Notes: a model not told the origin generated them from the sequence alone. Shown: positions 1-8,497, numbered from the stretch's first letter. The stretch is 64,000 bases of DNA from B30-G6 sp964633115 (GCA_964633115.1 CAZWEO010000003.1:50390-114389); one strand, 5' to 3'. Numbers and translations: made by a program.

Positions 1-1
1 C

Positions 2-253
2 GAGCTGCGCAATGAGATCAAGTCCGAAATGGATCGCAAGGAAGGCATCCAGCGCAAAAAGAGCAAACATTTGATCAAGGTATATGCCGCCATGAAGCCC
101 CAAAGTGCAGCTGGACTGATTGAAAGACTTGACAAACATATGGCCGTCGAATTGCTGGCTCAGATGAAAGGTGAAGCCGTCGGGCAAATTCTCACTTATG
201 TAGATAAAGACAAAGCAGCCAGATTGATTGAAGGTCTCGCCAGAAGAGAGTGA
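2..253 (+). CDS. MotE-like flagellar protein, C-terminal part (5' end outside window)
   Basis: The reading frame is open from the first bases of the window, so the start lies upstream; about 83 residues are visible. They carry an MgtE-N-like helical module (pattern LIKVYAAMKPQSAAGLIERL, then AVELLAQMK and a KAARLIEGL tail). This module occurs in MotE-type proteins, which act as periplasmic chaperones for the stator protein MotB and usually lie at the end of the fliE-fliJ operon. Position just ahead of fliK-flgD-flgE agrees with that. A strong hairpin follows 60 nt after the stop. The family call rests on a short fragment; an FliJ- or FliG-related helical protein is the alternative. Confidence 0.7.
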   Translation, partial: ELRNEIKSEMDRKEGIQRKKSKHLIKVYAAMKPQSAAGLIERLDKHMAVELLAQMKGEAVGQILTYVDKDKAARLIEGLARRE

Positions 254-313
254 AGCACGCAGACCTTTTTTAAGGTTGCAATTTAATTAATTCAAATTTG
301 GTTTATTTTCCAA

Positions 314-351
314 AACAAACCCCTAAGCGAAATTTCGCTTAGGGGTTTGTT
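314..351. terminator. Strong bidirectional hairpin terminator
   Basis: A perfect 38-nt inverted repeat centred at 332/333 (arm CAAACCCCTAAGCGAAA). T-rich sequence follows on both sides, so it can end the upstream flagellar unit on the + strand and the small minus-strand gene at 402-593. Confidence 0.85.
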
Positions 352-401
352 GTTTCAGTAATAATAGTATTCTTAAAACGGATGATCCAGATTTTTTAGA
401 T

Positions 402-593
402 CTAAGCGTAGATATCGAGGAGAGAGCCCTTTTCACCGGGCAGGACATTTTTAGGATGGCGTTTTTCTAAAAATTTAAGCGTGGCTTCATCCTTCTGGGG
501 ATGCTGACGGCCGGTGGTATTTTTAGCTACGGCAGTTTCATTGGAGGGTCTCACCACCGTCAGAGCTTTATTATTTCTGATCTGATCAATCAT
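402..593 (-). CDS. Small hypothetical protein, start unclear
   Basis: The frame gives a hydrophilic protein of 63 residues from the ATG at 593, ending in GSLLDIYA. No function is recognised. No ribosome binding site precedes the ATG, and the frame stays open without another ATG, GTG or TTG back to a stop at 684-686. The extra upstream translation (for example ADEIHSGDTRNT) looks protein-like, so the true start may be a rare codon near 674 or the gene may have lost its beginning. It lies between two flagellar units on the opposite strand, and the 314-351 hairpin would end its transcript. It could be a real small flagellar-locus gene, a remnant, or a chance frame. Confidence 0.4.
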   Translation of the reverse strand: MIDQIRNNKALTVVRPSNETAVAKNTTGRQHPQKDEATLKFLEKRHPKNVLPGEKGSLLDIYA

Positions 594-686
594 GGATATC
601 AGGTTTGTTGTGGTATCGGCTGCCGCTGTGTTGCGGGTATCGCCGCTGTGGATTTCATCTGCTTGGCACTTTATACTATTCTTTTA

Positions 687-936
687 AATGATAATTAAAA
701 CATATCTTTCTGATAAAATCAAGGTCCTTTTCCAGGACCGGAAAAATTTTCCGACTCTTTATCATAAGTAGGTAAAAACTAACCAGTTCATAGTTGGACG
801 TCAAGTTTTCCTGGATCACTTATATCCATAACATTCTGAAATTATATTAAATATAAAAAAATGGCACAAGTTGGTACAGCGATTGCTAATAGAGAAAGTG
901 ATTCGAACTCAAGCCACGAAAGCAAAAGGTTATAAT
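687..936. other. Intergenic leader before fliK
   Basis: AT-rich gap. It holds two small hairpins (GGTCC/GGACC near 722-738 and CGGAAAA/TTTTCCG near 739-753). A TGGCAC at 862 resembles a -24 element but has no matching -12 element. The fliK promoter is not resolved. Confidence 0.4.
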
Positions 937-2730
937 ATGCACATCAATCTTGCTTCTCTTTTAACAGGTCATAATATCGGAAGCGGTCGTAAACCGACGT
1001 TTGCAGGCAATCCACGCGGTGATTTCTTGGCTATGATTGGCAGGTCTAAACCCACCGGCAATAAAGCGCCGTTTTTGTTACAACGACAGACGTTCCTGGC
1101 CAACCAGCCTGCAAATACCAAAACAAGTGCAGATTTTTTAGAGGCCTTTCGATCTGGTTTATTATCTAAGGGGAAGCCATTCGATCAGGTCTATTTGGAC
1201 CCGCAGGAATTATCTCTTTTAGGAAAACTAATGCAACATTGTGGGTACAGCCCCAACAGTATTGCTGACAGTTTGCAAAGTTTACGGGCAAGCGGTCGTG
1301 GCGGCAAAATAAAAATTTCGCAAATTTTTACACAATTGGAGCAAATTCCATCTCCCCAGGATAGCCACAGCATTCCGGTGGTACTCAGTTCAGAGGCCGT
1401 CCCGTATTTAGATTCAGTGCTACGTGAATTCGGTCTTAGCCCCAATGCCGTCAGTACGGTGCTGAATAACGGACGTGCGCCCCAAGGTGATCTGGATTTT
1501 GAAACTGTAATCAAGGCCATCGAAACTGCCGCCAACCCGGGAACCCGTGGTTTTCCCGGTATTGTTGATTTACAAAAATCGCAGACCATCGTAACGGATC
1601 TACAACGCTTGGCCATCCAGGTGCCGGCTGCTAAAAAGACAGGTTTTGTGCATATTGAAGATTTCGTTACTTCGCTTAAGCGCCTGGCGCACATCGTTAC
1701 CAATGCAGCCCAGACAGCCGGCGAAACCGGAACAATTCAAATTACTCCCGAGATTCTCAAAAGCTTAAATATTAAGATGCCGCAGACTGGTGGTCATGCC
1801 ACCACCCTGGGAAACAATGATTATCACCCTGTAGTTGCCGGCCTGAAGCACGGTGAACCGGCAATCCCTGCGGAAGTACAAACAGTAATTAATCGGCTGC
1901 TAGAGCAGGTTGGGGGCACCCAGGAAAAACCAGAATCTCTGACAGCGATTATCAGTGATTCAAAAATTCAATTTGATGATCCGGTCAGCAAGCAGCTGCA
2001 AGCCGACCGCGCGCTGGCTCAGCAGGCCGCCTCAGAATACCAGCAGCCAAAGAATCAGCCACAGATGCTGGACTTGGAAGGACAGAAAATTTCAGATCCG
2101 GAACAAATCGGCAAACTAAATCTTGGCGCCGAAACAATTGTTGCTAAACAGAGTGTCGAGAAGACTCAGATGGAATTTTTGGAAGTGAAACCTAATGTTA
2201 AAACCGTTGATATTCACCCGGACCCGCTGGAACATCGCCGATTGGAAAGCTTGGTTTCAGGAGCTCAGAAGAATCAAAAGCCGAGTACGCCCTTGCCAAA
2301 TTATCTGCTGGATCAAATGGGAAGACAGATTGCGAAGGCCATCAATCGGGGGGATGGCGTAATCCGATTTCAATTGAAACCACCAGAAATGGGTATTGTC
2401 AAACTCGAGATGCAACTAAGTGATAATCACCTCAGCTTGTCGGTAGCGGCCGAGAATAGTACCGTCAAAGAGCTTTTGCTCAGCAATATTCAGGAACTGA
2501 GAGAAACACTTCAAACGCAGGGTATCAAAATCGACAAACTGGATATTCAACTTAACAACGATTTCAATCAATCGTTGGCCAATTTCCAAGAAGGGCAGCA
2601 TAAAGAATCCAAAGCTAAATCTGGCGACGGTGTGCGCGAAGATTTTGTTAACAACGATGAATCTGTCGATGGCGGCGTTCATAACCGGGCTTCACCCCGA
2701 AGCGATTCCACCATCGAGCTGGTAGCCTAA
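937..2730 (+). CDS. fliK: Flagellar hook-length control protein FliK
   Basis: FliK is the secreted ruler that sets hook length and switches export specificity through FlhB. This protein has a long low-complexity N-terminal and middle region (about 450 residues rich in Q, P and S), then a typical Flg_hook C-domain (GVIRFQLKPPEMGIVKLEMQ, followed by a helix and KIDKLDIQLN). A TTG at 871 is in frame, but ATG 937 is preferred: AAAGG precedes it and MHINLASLL is a reasonable N-terminus. About 597 residues is within the variable range of FliK. It heads a fliK-flgD-flgE unit with flgD 31 nt downstream. Confidence 0.9.
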   Translation: MHINLASLLTGHNIGSGRKPTFAGNPRGDFLAMIGRSKPTGNKAPFLLQRQTFLANQPANTKTSADFLEAFRSGLLSKGKPFDQVYLDPQELSLLGKLMQHCGYSPNSIADSLQSLRASGRGGKIKISQIFTQLEQIPSPQDSHSIPVVLSSEAVPYLDSVLREFGLSPNAVSTVLNNGRAPQGDLDFETVIKAIETAANPGTRGFPGIVDLQKSQTIVTDLQRLAIQVPAAKKTGFVHIEDFVTSLKRLAHIVTNAAQTAGETGTIQITPEILKSLNIKMPQTGGHATTLGNNDYHPVVAGLKHGEPAIPAEVQTVINRLLEQVGGTQEKPESLTAIISDSKIQFDDPVSKQLQADRALAQQAASEYQQPKNQPQMLDLEGQKISDPEQIGKLNLGAETIVAKQSVEKTQMEFLEVKPNVKTVDIHPDPLEHRRLESLVSGAQKNQKPSTPLPNYLLDQMGRQIAKAINRGDGVIRFQLKPPEMGIVKLEMQLSDNHLSLSVAAENSTVKELLLSNIQELRETLQTQGIKIDKLDIQLNNDFNQSLANFQEGQHKESKAKSGDGVREDFVNNDESVDGGVHNRASPRSDSTIELVA

Positions 2731-2761
2731 TCTCACCTAGGATGCAGAAAGGATAAGCACA

Positions 2762-3448
2762 ATGACAATCAATACAATCAATAATTATTTAGGTTCGTCG
2801 GTTCGGGCCGACAATACACCTGCACATCAAGCGTCGGAATCAGATGCACTGGGGCGCGATCAGTTTCTGACCCTGCTGGTTGCTCAGTTGCAGCACCAGG
2901 ATCCCCTGAATCCCCTTGAGAGTCAGGACTTTACCGCTCAAATGGCACAGTTCAGCAGCCTGGAACAGCTGTTTGGTGTGAACGAAGCACTCATGAATAT
3001 CCAGAACGGCATGCAGGCTAGCCAAAAGGAGAGTGCCCTTGATTATGTGGGCATGGAGGTCAAAGCCGCCGGCAATACGCTTTATAAAAGCGGTGATAAC
3101 TTAGATCAAGCCAGTTACCATCTGGACAAAGCCGGCGATGCCGTTGTTACCATCTATGACAGCAACGGTTTCCAAGTCCGCCAAATTCAGGCGGATTTTC
3201 AGGAATCGGGCGAACACGATCTGGTGTGGGACGGCCGCGATGAAAACGGCAATGTCATGGCTGACGGTATCTATACCTATGAGGTCACGGCCATCGATGC
3301 CGATGGATACGACGTGGCCACCACAACCTATTCCAAAGGTGAAGTCACCGGTGTTAGCAGCCAGTATGGCCAGACGTATTTAATTGTCGGGGAACGCCTA
3401 TTGGAACCTGACAGTGTATTGGAAGCATTAAAAATAGAAGACAATTAG
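2762..3448 (+). CDS. flgD: Flagellar hook assembly scaffold FlgD
   Basis: FlgD caps the growing hook and guides FlgE polymerisation. The N-terminus has the conserved pattern GRDQFLTLLVAQLQHQDPLN, then SQDFTAQMAQFSSLEQL. The C-terminal half is the tudor/FnIII-like FlgD domain (HDLVWDGRDENGN, then GIYTYEVTAID). 228 residues is the usual size. GAAAGG lies ahead of the ATG, and flgE follows after 11 nt. Confidence 0.96.
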   Translation: MTINTINNYLGSSVRADNTPAHQASESDALGRDQFLTLLVAQLQHQDPLNPLESQDFTAQMAQFSSLEQLFGVNEALMNIQNGMQASQKESALDYVGMEVKAAGNTLYKSGDNLDQASYHLDKAGDAVVTIYDSNGFQVRQIQADFQESGEHDLVWDGRDENGNVMADGIYTYEVTAIDADGYDVATTTYSKGEVTGVSSQYGQTYLIVGERLLEPDSVLEALKIEDN

Positions 3449-3459
3449 GGAGGAAAAAA

Positions 3460-4899
3460 ATGTCACTATCAAGTTCATTATTTTCAGGAATTAGCGGTTT
3501 GAACGCCTTCGGTAATGCCATGACGGTTATTGGCGATAATATCGCCAACGTCAATACGGTGGGCTTCAAAGGTAGCCGGGTTACGTTTCAGGATGTCCTG
3601 AGTCAATCAGTCGCAACCACTGCCGGTACAGCCCAGGTGGGTCGCGGGACCTCCCTGGCGGATATTTCCAGCAGCTTCTCTCAAGGCTCCTTCGAGTCCA
3701 CCGACTCATCCACAGACTTGGCCATCGGCGGGGCCGGATTTTTTGTGGTACGTGATCCCAACAATGCCAACAATGAATTTTATAGCCGTGCCGGTGAATT
3801 CAGATTTGACAAAGACGGCAATTTCATCAATCCAGCCGGATATATCGTCCGCGGATGGGAGTTGGATGAAGTCACCGGTGAAGATTTAGGAACCATCACG
3901 GATATTACCCTGTCGTCTTTTACATCTTCGCCATCTGATACCGATAATCTTTCCATGATCATCAATCTGGATTCAGATGCTACCAATAATTCCACCGGAT
4001 CCAATACCGCCCTTTCCGCCCGGTGGGATGGAGACAACGCCGCTGGTGACTACTTGGGTGCCGGTGACTTTGAGTATCAGACAACCCTGAAGGCATATGA
4101 TTCCCTGGGAAGTACCCATGATATCACCATCTACTTTGACCCGGGTGAAACCGCAGCCGACCCGGTCTGGGAGTATATCGTTACTACTAATCCCACTGAG
4201 GATAGTCGTACCATCACAGATGCGGATCATACCGGATTGTTGGCGCGCGGCACGGTGGAGTTCAACAGCTCTTCCGGTCAAATCTCTGGCGCCGCCAACA
4301 GTATCACCTGCTCGTTAAACAATGGGGACGGCACCTGGACCGATCTGACCAATGCCGATGCCACCGTCAATGGCGGCTATTTTGCGATAACGCCTGATTT
4401 TATCGGCGGAAGCCCCATGAACGTCGAGCTTGATTTTGGAACACGCTTCAATGGCAGTGTCTGGGCCAACGATTCCTTATCCACCACCCAGTTCGCCTCG
4501 GCATCCACAACCGTTTTTCAATCGGCAAACGGCTATGGCGCCGGGGACCTGCAGTCCATCACCGTGGCAACCGACGGGGTCATCACCGGACAATACTCCA
4601 ACGGACAGGTTCTGCCGCTCTACCGGGTGGCATTGGCCAATTTTCAGAATGAACAAGGTTTGTACAAGGTCGGTAGTAACTTATATCGGGAGACGCGCCT
4701 CAGTGGCGACCCCATCACCGGTAGACCCGGCTCCAACGGTTTGGGCAACATCTCGCCCAATTCATTGGAGCAATCCAACATCGATTTGGCGACCGAATTT
4801 GTCAAGATGATTACGACCCAACGCGGATTTCAGGCCAATTCCAAGATTATTACCGTGACCGACCAGATGCTGAACGAGTTGATTCAACTGAAACGATAA
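3460..4899 (+). CDS. flgE: Flagellar hook protein FlgE
   Basis: Structural subunit of the hook. It has the axial-protein N-terminal motif (SGLNAFGNAMTVIGDNIANV followed by NTVGFKGS), the FlgE D1/D2 beta-rich middle, and the C-terminal coiled-coil signature (NLSQSN-type SLEQSNIDLATEFVKMI, then QRGFQANSKII). A GGGAGG ribosome binding site precedes the ATG. At 479 residues it is slightly longer than enterobacterial FlgE. It is the last gene of the fliK-flgD-flgE unit; a weak GU-containing hairpin (4922-4958) follows. Confidence 0.97.
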   Translation: MSLSSSLFSGISGLNAFGNAMTVIGDNIANVNTVGFKGSRVTFQDVLSQSVATTAGTAQVGRGTSLADISSSFSQGSFESTDSSTDLAIGGAGFFVVRDPNNANNEFYSRAGEFRFDKDGNFINPAGYIVRGWELDEVTGEDLGTITDITLSSFTSSPSDTDNLSMIINLDSDATNNSTGSNTALSARWDGDNAAGDYLGAGDFEYQTTLKAYDSLGSTHDITIYFDPGETAADPVWEYIVTTNPTEDSRTITDADHTGLLARGTVEFNSSSGQISGAANSITCSLNNGDGTWTDLTNADATVNGGYFAITPDFIGGSPMNVELDFGTRFNGSVWANDSLSTTQFASASTTVFQSANGYGAGDLQSITVATDGVITGQYSNGQVLPLYRVALANFQNEQGLYKVGSNLYRETRLSGDPITGRPGSNGLGNISPNSLEQSNIDLATEFVKMITTQRGFQANSKIITVTDQMLNELIQLKR

Positions 4900-4964
4900 T
4901 TTACTTATAAATAGATGATGCAACTCGGCTGGGGACACTGGGTGACCTCAGTCGGGTTAAAAAC

Positions 4965-5064
4965 GAATGCTGAATATTGAATATGGAATATAGAATGTTG
5001 AAGTGCACAGACGGCGAAAAGCAAACTTCGACATTCAAAATTCTGTAATCAATATTCGATATTC
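4965..5064. repeat. Long imperfect inverted repeat (arms about 40 nt)
   Basis: The left arm (4965-5004) and right arm (5025-5064) are reverse complements with a few mismatches (GAATGTTGAAGT against ACTTCGACATTC at the inner ends), separated by about 20 nt. The AT-rich, ATTGAATAT-like composition differs from neighbouring genes. No frame crosses it. Confidence 0.75.
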
Positions 5065-5080
5065 TGCTTTAGGATTTAAA

Positions 5081-5120
5081 TTTGAAATCCCCGCTGCTTG
5101 CAGCGTGGGATGAATTCAAA
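5081..5120. repeat. Hairpin element
   Basis: An interrupted stem TTTGAA..TCCC..GCTG / CAGC..GGGA..TTCAAA with a short CTTG loop. It lies directly between the long inverted repeat and the modular repeat copy, so this gap appears to be built from several repeat units. Confidence 0.6.
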
Positions 5121-5150
5121 TTATGGATTAAGATCCTTTTTTTTGCGAAA

Positions 5151-5314
5151 GTGCGGTGCCGAAATTCGAAAAATTTCGGCAAAATTCCCGTAATACCCTG
5201 TAGCTTGCTGCAGGGATAGGGATTTTAGCTATCATAAGCCACCGACTGAGTCGGTGGCGTTGACCGCATTGGAGCGACAAAGTCGCGTTTCATAAAATCG
5301 TGCTACGATTTTAT
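5151..5314 (+). repeat. Modular intergenic repeat, copy 1
   Basis: Built of successive hairpins: CCGAAAT/ATTTCGG, CCCTG/CAGGG, CCACCGAC/GTCGGTGG (5240-5258), GCGAC/GTCGC, and a terminal ATAAAATCGT/ACGATTTTAT stem (5292-5314). The same modules recur at 40467-40539, 54762-54947 and, inverted, at 60475-60592. It contains no coding frame. Confidence 0.8.
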
Positions 5315-5340
5315 TACTGAAGACATTTAGCTTGTTTACA

Positions 5341-5489
5341 GCTTAAGGCTAACAGCACCCTCCAACCCGTCAAATCTACGCCCCTTCTCCCCATACCCCC
5401 AACCCGCAACTCGATTCACGTATCTCGACACTCGTACCCCGCACCCCGTAACTCGACACTCGTACCTCAAAACCCGCACCCCGCCCCAC
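5341..5489. repeat. C-rich degenerate tandem repeat tract
   Basis: Strongly strand-asymmetric sequence with few G, built of variants of ACTCGACACTCGTACC and CCCGCACCCCG. A complementary version of the same style occurs at 46796-46856. No gene is visible. Confidence 0.6.
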
Positions 5490-5490
5490 A

Positions 5491-5506
5491 TGTCAAGATC
5501 TTGACA
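5491..5506. promoter_or_regulatory. Perfect palindrome, candidate activator site for the motA promoter
   Basis: TGTCAAGATCTTGACA is a perfect 16-nt palindrome, 126 nt before the -24 element of the motA promoter. A near-identical site lies at 29631-29646. Spacing suits an upstream activating sequence for a sigma-54 enhancer-binding protein (inference). Confidence 0.5.
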
Positions 5507-5632
5507 TTGGTCCTTGATCTTTGACGTACGATCAGATTTTCATCTTGTTCTGGCGTAGCGTCGATTATTTAAATGACTGAAAATAATATAAAAAAATAGA
5601 TAAAAAACTATTTTGAGTCTTGTGGCAATCAT

Positions 5633-5648
5633 TGGCATAAAGGTTGCT
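5633..5648 (+). promoter_or_regulatory. Sigma-54 promoter of the motA operon
   Basis: TGGCAT-N5-TTGCT matches the -24/-12 consensus with exact spacing. Initiation would fall near 5660, so an in-frame ATG at 5651 would lie outside the message and the motA start must be 5696. Confidence 0.88.
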
Positions 5649-5695
5649 CTATGTACTGGCATGCAGTCATCTTATGTCATCAATTAGGAGGAGTC

Positions 5696-6445
5696 ATGGA
5701 CATTGCCACCCTATTGGGAGTCGTTTCCGCATTTGGTCTTGTGGTTGCGGCCATTTTCATGGGCGGAGGGCTTGGCCTTTTTATCAATATCCCGTCGGCC
5801 CTGATCGTCGTCGGGGGTACTATTGGAACAACCCTGATCAATTATCCCCTAGCAGATATGCTCAAGGTCGTAAGCGTCGTAAAAAATGCATTGTTTTCCA
5901 ATACCATGTCAGGCAGCAGCCTGATCGAACGTTTTGTAGACTTTGCCAATAAATCACGTCGAGAAGGAATTCTGGCCCTCGAATCAGAAATTAAAACTGT
6001 AAAGAATGAATTTTTGCAAAAAGGTATCCAACTTTCCATTGATGGCTTGGAGCCCCAGGAAATAAGAGAAATTCTGGAGACCGAGGTTGAGTTTATTCGC
6101 AGCCGCCACCAATTGGGGGCAGAGCTATTTACCACCATGGGAACCTTCGCACCGGCTTTGGGCATGATTGGCACCCTCATCGGGTTGGTTCAAATGCTCC
6201 AGTCTATGGATGATCCCAGTAGTATTGGTCCGGCCATGGCCGTAGCCTTGCTGACGACATTTTACGGATCCTTGATGGCAAATTTGGTGTGTATACCGAT
6301 TGCCGGGAAGCTCAAAAACCGTAGCAAAGAAGAAATGTTGTCCAAGGAGCTGGCGATTCAAGGGATAATTTCACTATCCAATGGGGATAACCCCAGAATC
6401 CTGGAGCAAAAACTGCAAGCATTCGTTCCCCCCAATCAACGTTAG
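5696..6445 (+). CDS. motA: Flagellar stator subunit MotA
   Basis: MotA forms the pentameric ring of the ion-driven stator around MotB and pushes on FliG. Four membrane segments are visible: residues about 3-22 and 28-50, then two after residue 145. They include the conserved tract TMGTFAPALGMIGTLIGLVQ and a cytoplasmic loop with charged residues (ERFVDFANKSRREG). 249 residues is normal. The start was set by a TAGGAGGAG site and by the sigma-54 promoter at 5633-5648, which excludes the ATG at 5651. Pro-rich and Gly-rich features fit the MotA/PomA family, but H+ versus Na+ use cannot be told. The next gene starts 11 nt on. Confidence 0.95.
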   Translation: MDIATLLGVVSAFGLVVAAIFMGGGLGLFINIPSALIVVGGTIGTTLINYPLADMLKVVSVVKNALFSNTMSGSSLIERFVDFANKSRREGILALESEIKTVKNEFLQKGIQLSIDGLEPQEIREILETEVEFIRSRHQLGAELFTTMGTFAPALGMIGTLIGLVQMLQSMDDPSSIGPAMAVALLTTFYGSLMANLVCIPIAGKLKNRSKEEMLSKELAIQGIISLSNGDNPRILEQKLQAFVPPNQR

Positions 6446-6456
6446 GATAAAGGGCT

Positions 6457-7227
6457 ATGGCTAGAAAGAAAAAGAATAGTGGTGATGATTCGTCCGGTGC
6501 CGATATCGGCGTGGTGATGACGTGTTCACTATTCTTGATCATCCTAACATTTTTTATTCTACTCAATTCGATTGCCGTGATCGATGACCGCAAAACGCGT
6601 ATGGCGATTGGATCACTGGTGGGATCCTTTGGAAGTTTGACCGGCGGTTTGTCTCCCATGAAAACCGGTACGTCCATCATGCCTTCCACCGCACCGCTTA
6701 TCGAACAAGATATGGACTTTCAGCGATTTCTTGAAGCACTTAATATGGATCTGCTGGGCAATGTTAAGGTGGTTACCACCAAGCAACAAAACATTATTAC
6801 TATCAATAGCGATGATCTGTTTGATCAAACCACCCACGGGATCATGCCTGCGCAAACTGCACTCCTGGACCGACTTGGCAAGTTCATTAAAAAAGGTGAT
6901 TATCCCGTCGAGATTATTGGCCATACAGACAATCGACTACCAGAGGCCAAAGGCTATCGATCCAATTGGGAGGGGACCAGTCTAATGGCGATTCGGGTCC
7001 TGCGCTATTTTGTGGAACACCTGAAGTTGGATCCCAAACGTATGAGCGCATTCGGGCGTGGGAGTCAATATCCGGCGGCTTCCAATGATACGGTTGAATC
7101 GCGACGTTTGAATCGCCGCATTGAAATCAATTTAAAATATAATATGCCTTACCATGCCCGCCGGATTTACGGCGATCGACCATCCGGCAATTTTACCTAT
7201 AAACGTTTTAACTTTAAGATCTTTTGA
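6457..7227 (+). CDS. MotB-like OmpA-domain protein lacking the membrane Asp
   Basis: It has a basic N-terminus (MARKKKNSG), one membrane helix (residues about 18-39) and a C-terminal OmpA/MotB peptidoglycan-binding domain (IIGHTDNRLP, then GRGSQYPAASNDTVESRRLN). This is MotB architecture. However, aligning the helix to the downstream MotB (SDLIMLLLTFF against CSLFLIILTFF) places Ser24 where MotB carries its essential ion-binding Asp. It starts 11 nt after motA and ends 1 nt before the next motB, so the three genes are probably co-translated. It may be a partner or a structural anchor of the stator rather than an ion channel by itself (inference). 256 residues. Confidence 0.85.
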   Translation: MARKKKNSGDDSSGADIGVVMTCSLFLIILTFFILLNSIAVIDDRKTRMAIGSLVGSFGSLTGGLSPMKTGTSIMPSTAPLIEQDMDFQRFLEALNMDLLGNVKVVTTKQQNIITINSDDLFDQTTHGIMPAQTALLDRLGKFIKKGDYPVEIIGHTDNRLPEAKGYRSNWEGTSLMAIRVLRYFVEHLKLDPKRMSAFGRGSQYPAASNDTVESRRLNRRIEINLKYNMPYHARRIYGDRPSGNFTYKRFNFKIF

Positions 7228-7228
7228 T

Positions 7229-7975
7229 ATGAGTCGCAAACAACGAAACAGCGGAGAAGAAACAGCCGAAAACACGGGCGCATGGATGGTGACGTTTTCG
7301 GATCTCATTATGCTACTGCTGACTTTTTTTGTGCTGCTGTTAACCATGTCCTCCCTGGATCAGAAAGCCCTCAAGGAGCTGATTAGTCATCTGCAGGATT
7401 CCACTGGTGTTCTCGAATTTTCAGGTTTGGGCGAAATTAGTAGCATGACGAGTATCGTTGAGAAATACAATACCAGCAACAGTAAAATTGTCATCAGTCA
7501 CGACAAATTGACGCAGTTGTCCGGATTGAATCTCATCGAAGCCAATACCTTGAAAGATAGAATGAAAGATATCGAGGCTCTGATTAACATCACCGATGAT
7601 GAACGCGGCATCGTTTTCTCATTTCATGAAAATATTTTTTTTAAACCGGGAACCACAAGTATCGATAAAGCACATGCCAGCGTCCTGAATTCAATCGCCA
7701 GGGCCATTGATGAAAACATGAATGATATATTGATCATGGGTCATACCGACAGTACTCCGATTAAATCGGGGAGATATCCTTCCAATTGGGAACTATCCAA
7801 CTATCGGGGGTTGGCGGTTTTGAATTACTTTATAAAAGAGGCGAAGTTGAATCCGCAGCGTTTTGCCGTGGGTGGATATGGCTTTTCTCGGCCGTTGAAG
7901 CCGAATGACACTGTTGACAACAGGTCAACCAACAGACGGGTTGAAATCATATTTCAACCATTAGAGGAGAGTTAA
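7229..7975 (+). CDS. motB: Flagellar stator subunit MotB
   Basis: Canonical MotB: a short cytoplasmic N-terminus, then a single helix with the ion-binding Asp25 in TFSDLIMLLLTFFVLLL, and an OmpA-like domain (MGHTDSTPIKSG, then GYGFSRPLKPNDT and NRRVEI) that grips peptidoglycan. The start ATG 7229 follows the previous stop by one base; an in-frame ATG at 7154 lies within the upstream gene and is rejected. 248 residues. The stop abuts the fliL ATG. With MotA it forms the stator; the preceding paralogue without Asp may join it. Confidence 0.93.
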   Translation: MSRKQRNSGEETAENTGAWMVTFSDLIMLLLTFFVLLLTMSSLDQKALKELISHLQDSTGVLEFSGLGEISSMTSIVEKYNTSNSKIVISHDKLTQLSGLNLIEANTLKDRMKDIEALINITDDERGIVFSFHENIFFKPGTTSIDKAHASVLNSIARAIDENMNDILIMGHTDSTPIKSGRYPSNWELSNYRGLAVLNYFIKEAKLNPQRFAVGGYGFSRPLKPNDTVDNRSTNRRVEIIFQPLEES

Positions 7976-8497
7976 ATGGCTGAAAATGAAGAAAAAAAAG
8001 AAACCGAACAAACGGAGAGCCCCAAGGGTAATAAATCCTTATTATTGGTGATTATCCTGGGCGTCATCATCATTATTTTGGGTGGTGGCGGGGTTGCCGG
8101 CTGGTTCATGTTTTTTACCAAAGATGCCGGTGAAGGCGATCAGACCGCCCAAGCGGAAGCAGCCCAAGCCGCCAGCACTGAAGCGACCCAGAGTATCATC
8201 GTACCGTTGGATTCGTTCATCGTCAATCTGATGGACCGGACCGGCTCAGGTAAAAGATATTTAAAAACCACCATTGAGTTGGATGTTGCGGATGAGGGGA
8301 GCCAGGGGATGGTGGATGTTCGCAAAGCACAGCTTCGGGATGCAATATTGCTCTTGCTGACTAGCCAGTCCTTTGCAGAAATAAGCACCACTGAGGGCAA
8401 GCAGGCATTGAAAAAAGCGCTTTTGCTAAGGATCAATCAGGCCTTGGGTGGCCGCTTAGTCAGCGGACTCTACTTTACTGAATTTGTAGTGCAATAG
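7976..8497 (+). CDS. fliL: Flagellar basal-body-associated protein FliL
   Basis: FliL is a single-pass inner-membrane protein that rings the stator and stabilises it. Features: an acidic/basic cytoplasmic tail, a membrane helix around residues 22-44 (SLLLVIILGVIIIILGGGGV), a short linker, and the periplasmic FliL domain (VPLDSFIVNLMD, KRYLKTTIELDV, LLTSQSFAEI, then YFTEFVVQ at the C-terminus). 173 residues. Its ATG immediately follows the motB stop, and fliM begins 7 nt after its end. A second, longer FliL-type protein is encoded at 17883-18776. Confidence 0.92.
   Translation: MAENEEKKETEQTESPKGNKSLLLVIILGVIIIILGGGGVAGWFMFFTKDAGEGDQTAQAEAAQAASTEATQSIIVPLDSFIVNLMDRTGSGKRYLKTTIELDVADEGSQGMVDVRKAQLRDAILLLLTSQSFAEISTTEGKQALKKALLLRINQALGGRLVSGLYFTEFVVQ

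Noticed and set aside
501..698. Plus-strand frame of 65 codons
   Set aside because: Complement of the minus-strand small gene, no ribosome site and no protein-like pattern.
862..877. TGGCAC motif resembling a sigma-54 -24 element before fliK
   Set aside because: At the correct spacing the -12 element reads GGTAC instead of TTGCA-like; the invariant GC is absent.
5651..5695. Upstream ATG extension of motA
   Set aside because: It lies between the -12 element and the likely transcription start, so it would not be in the message; a strong ribosome site precedes ATG 5696.
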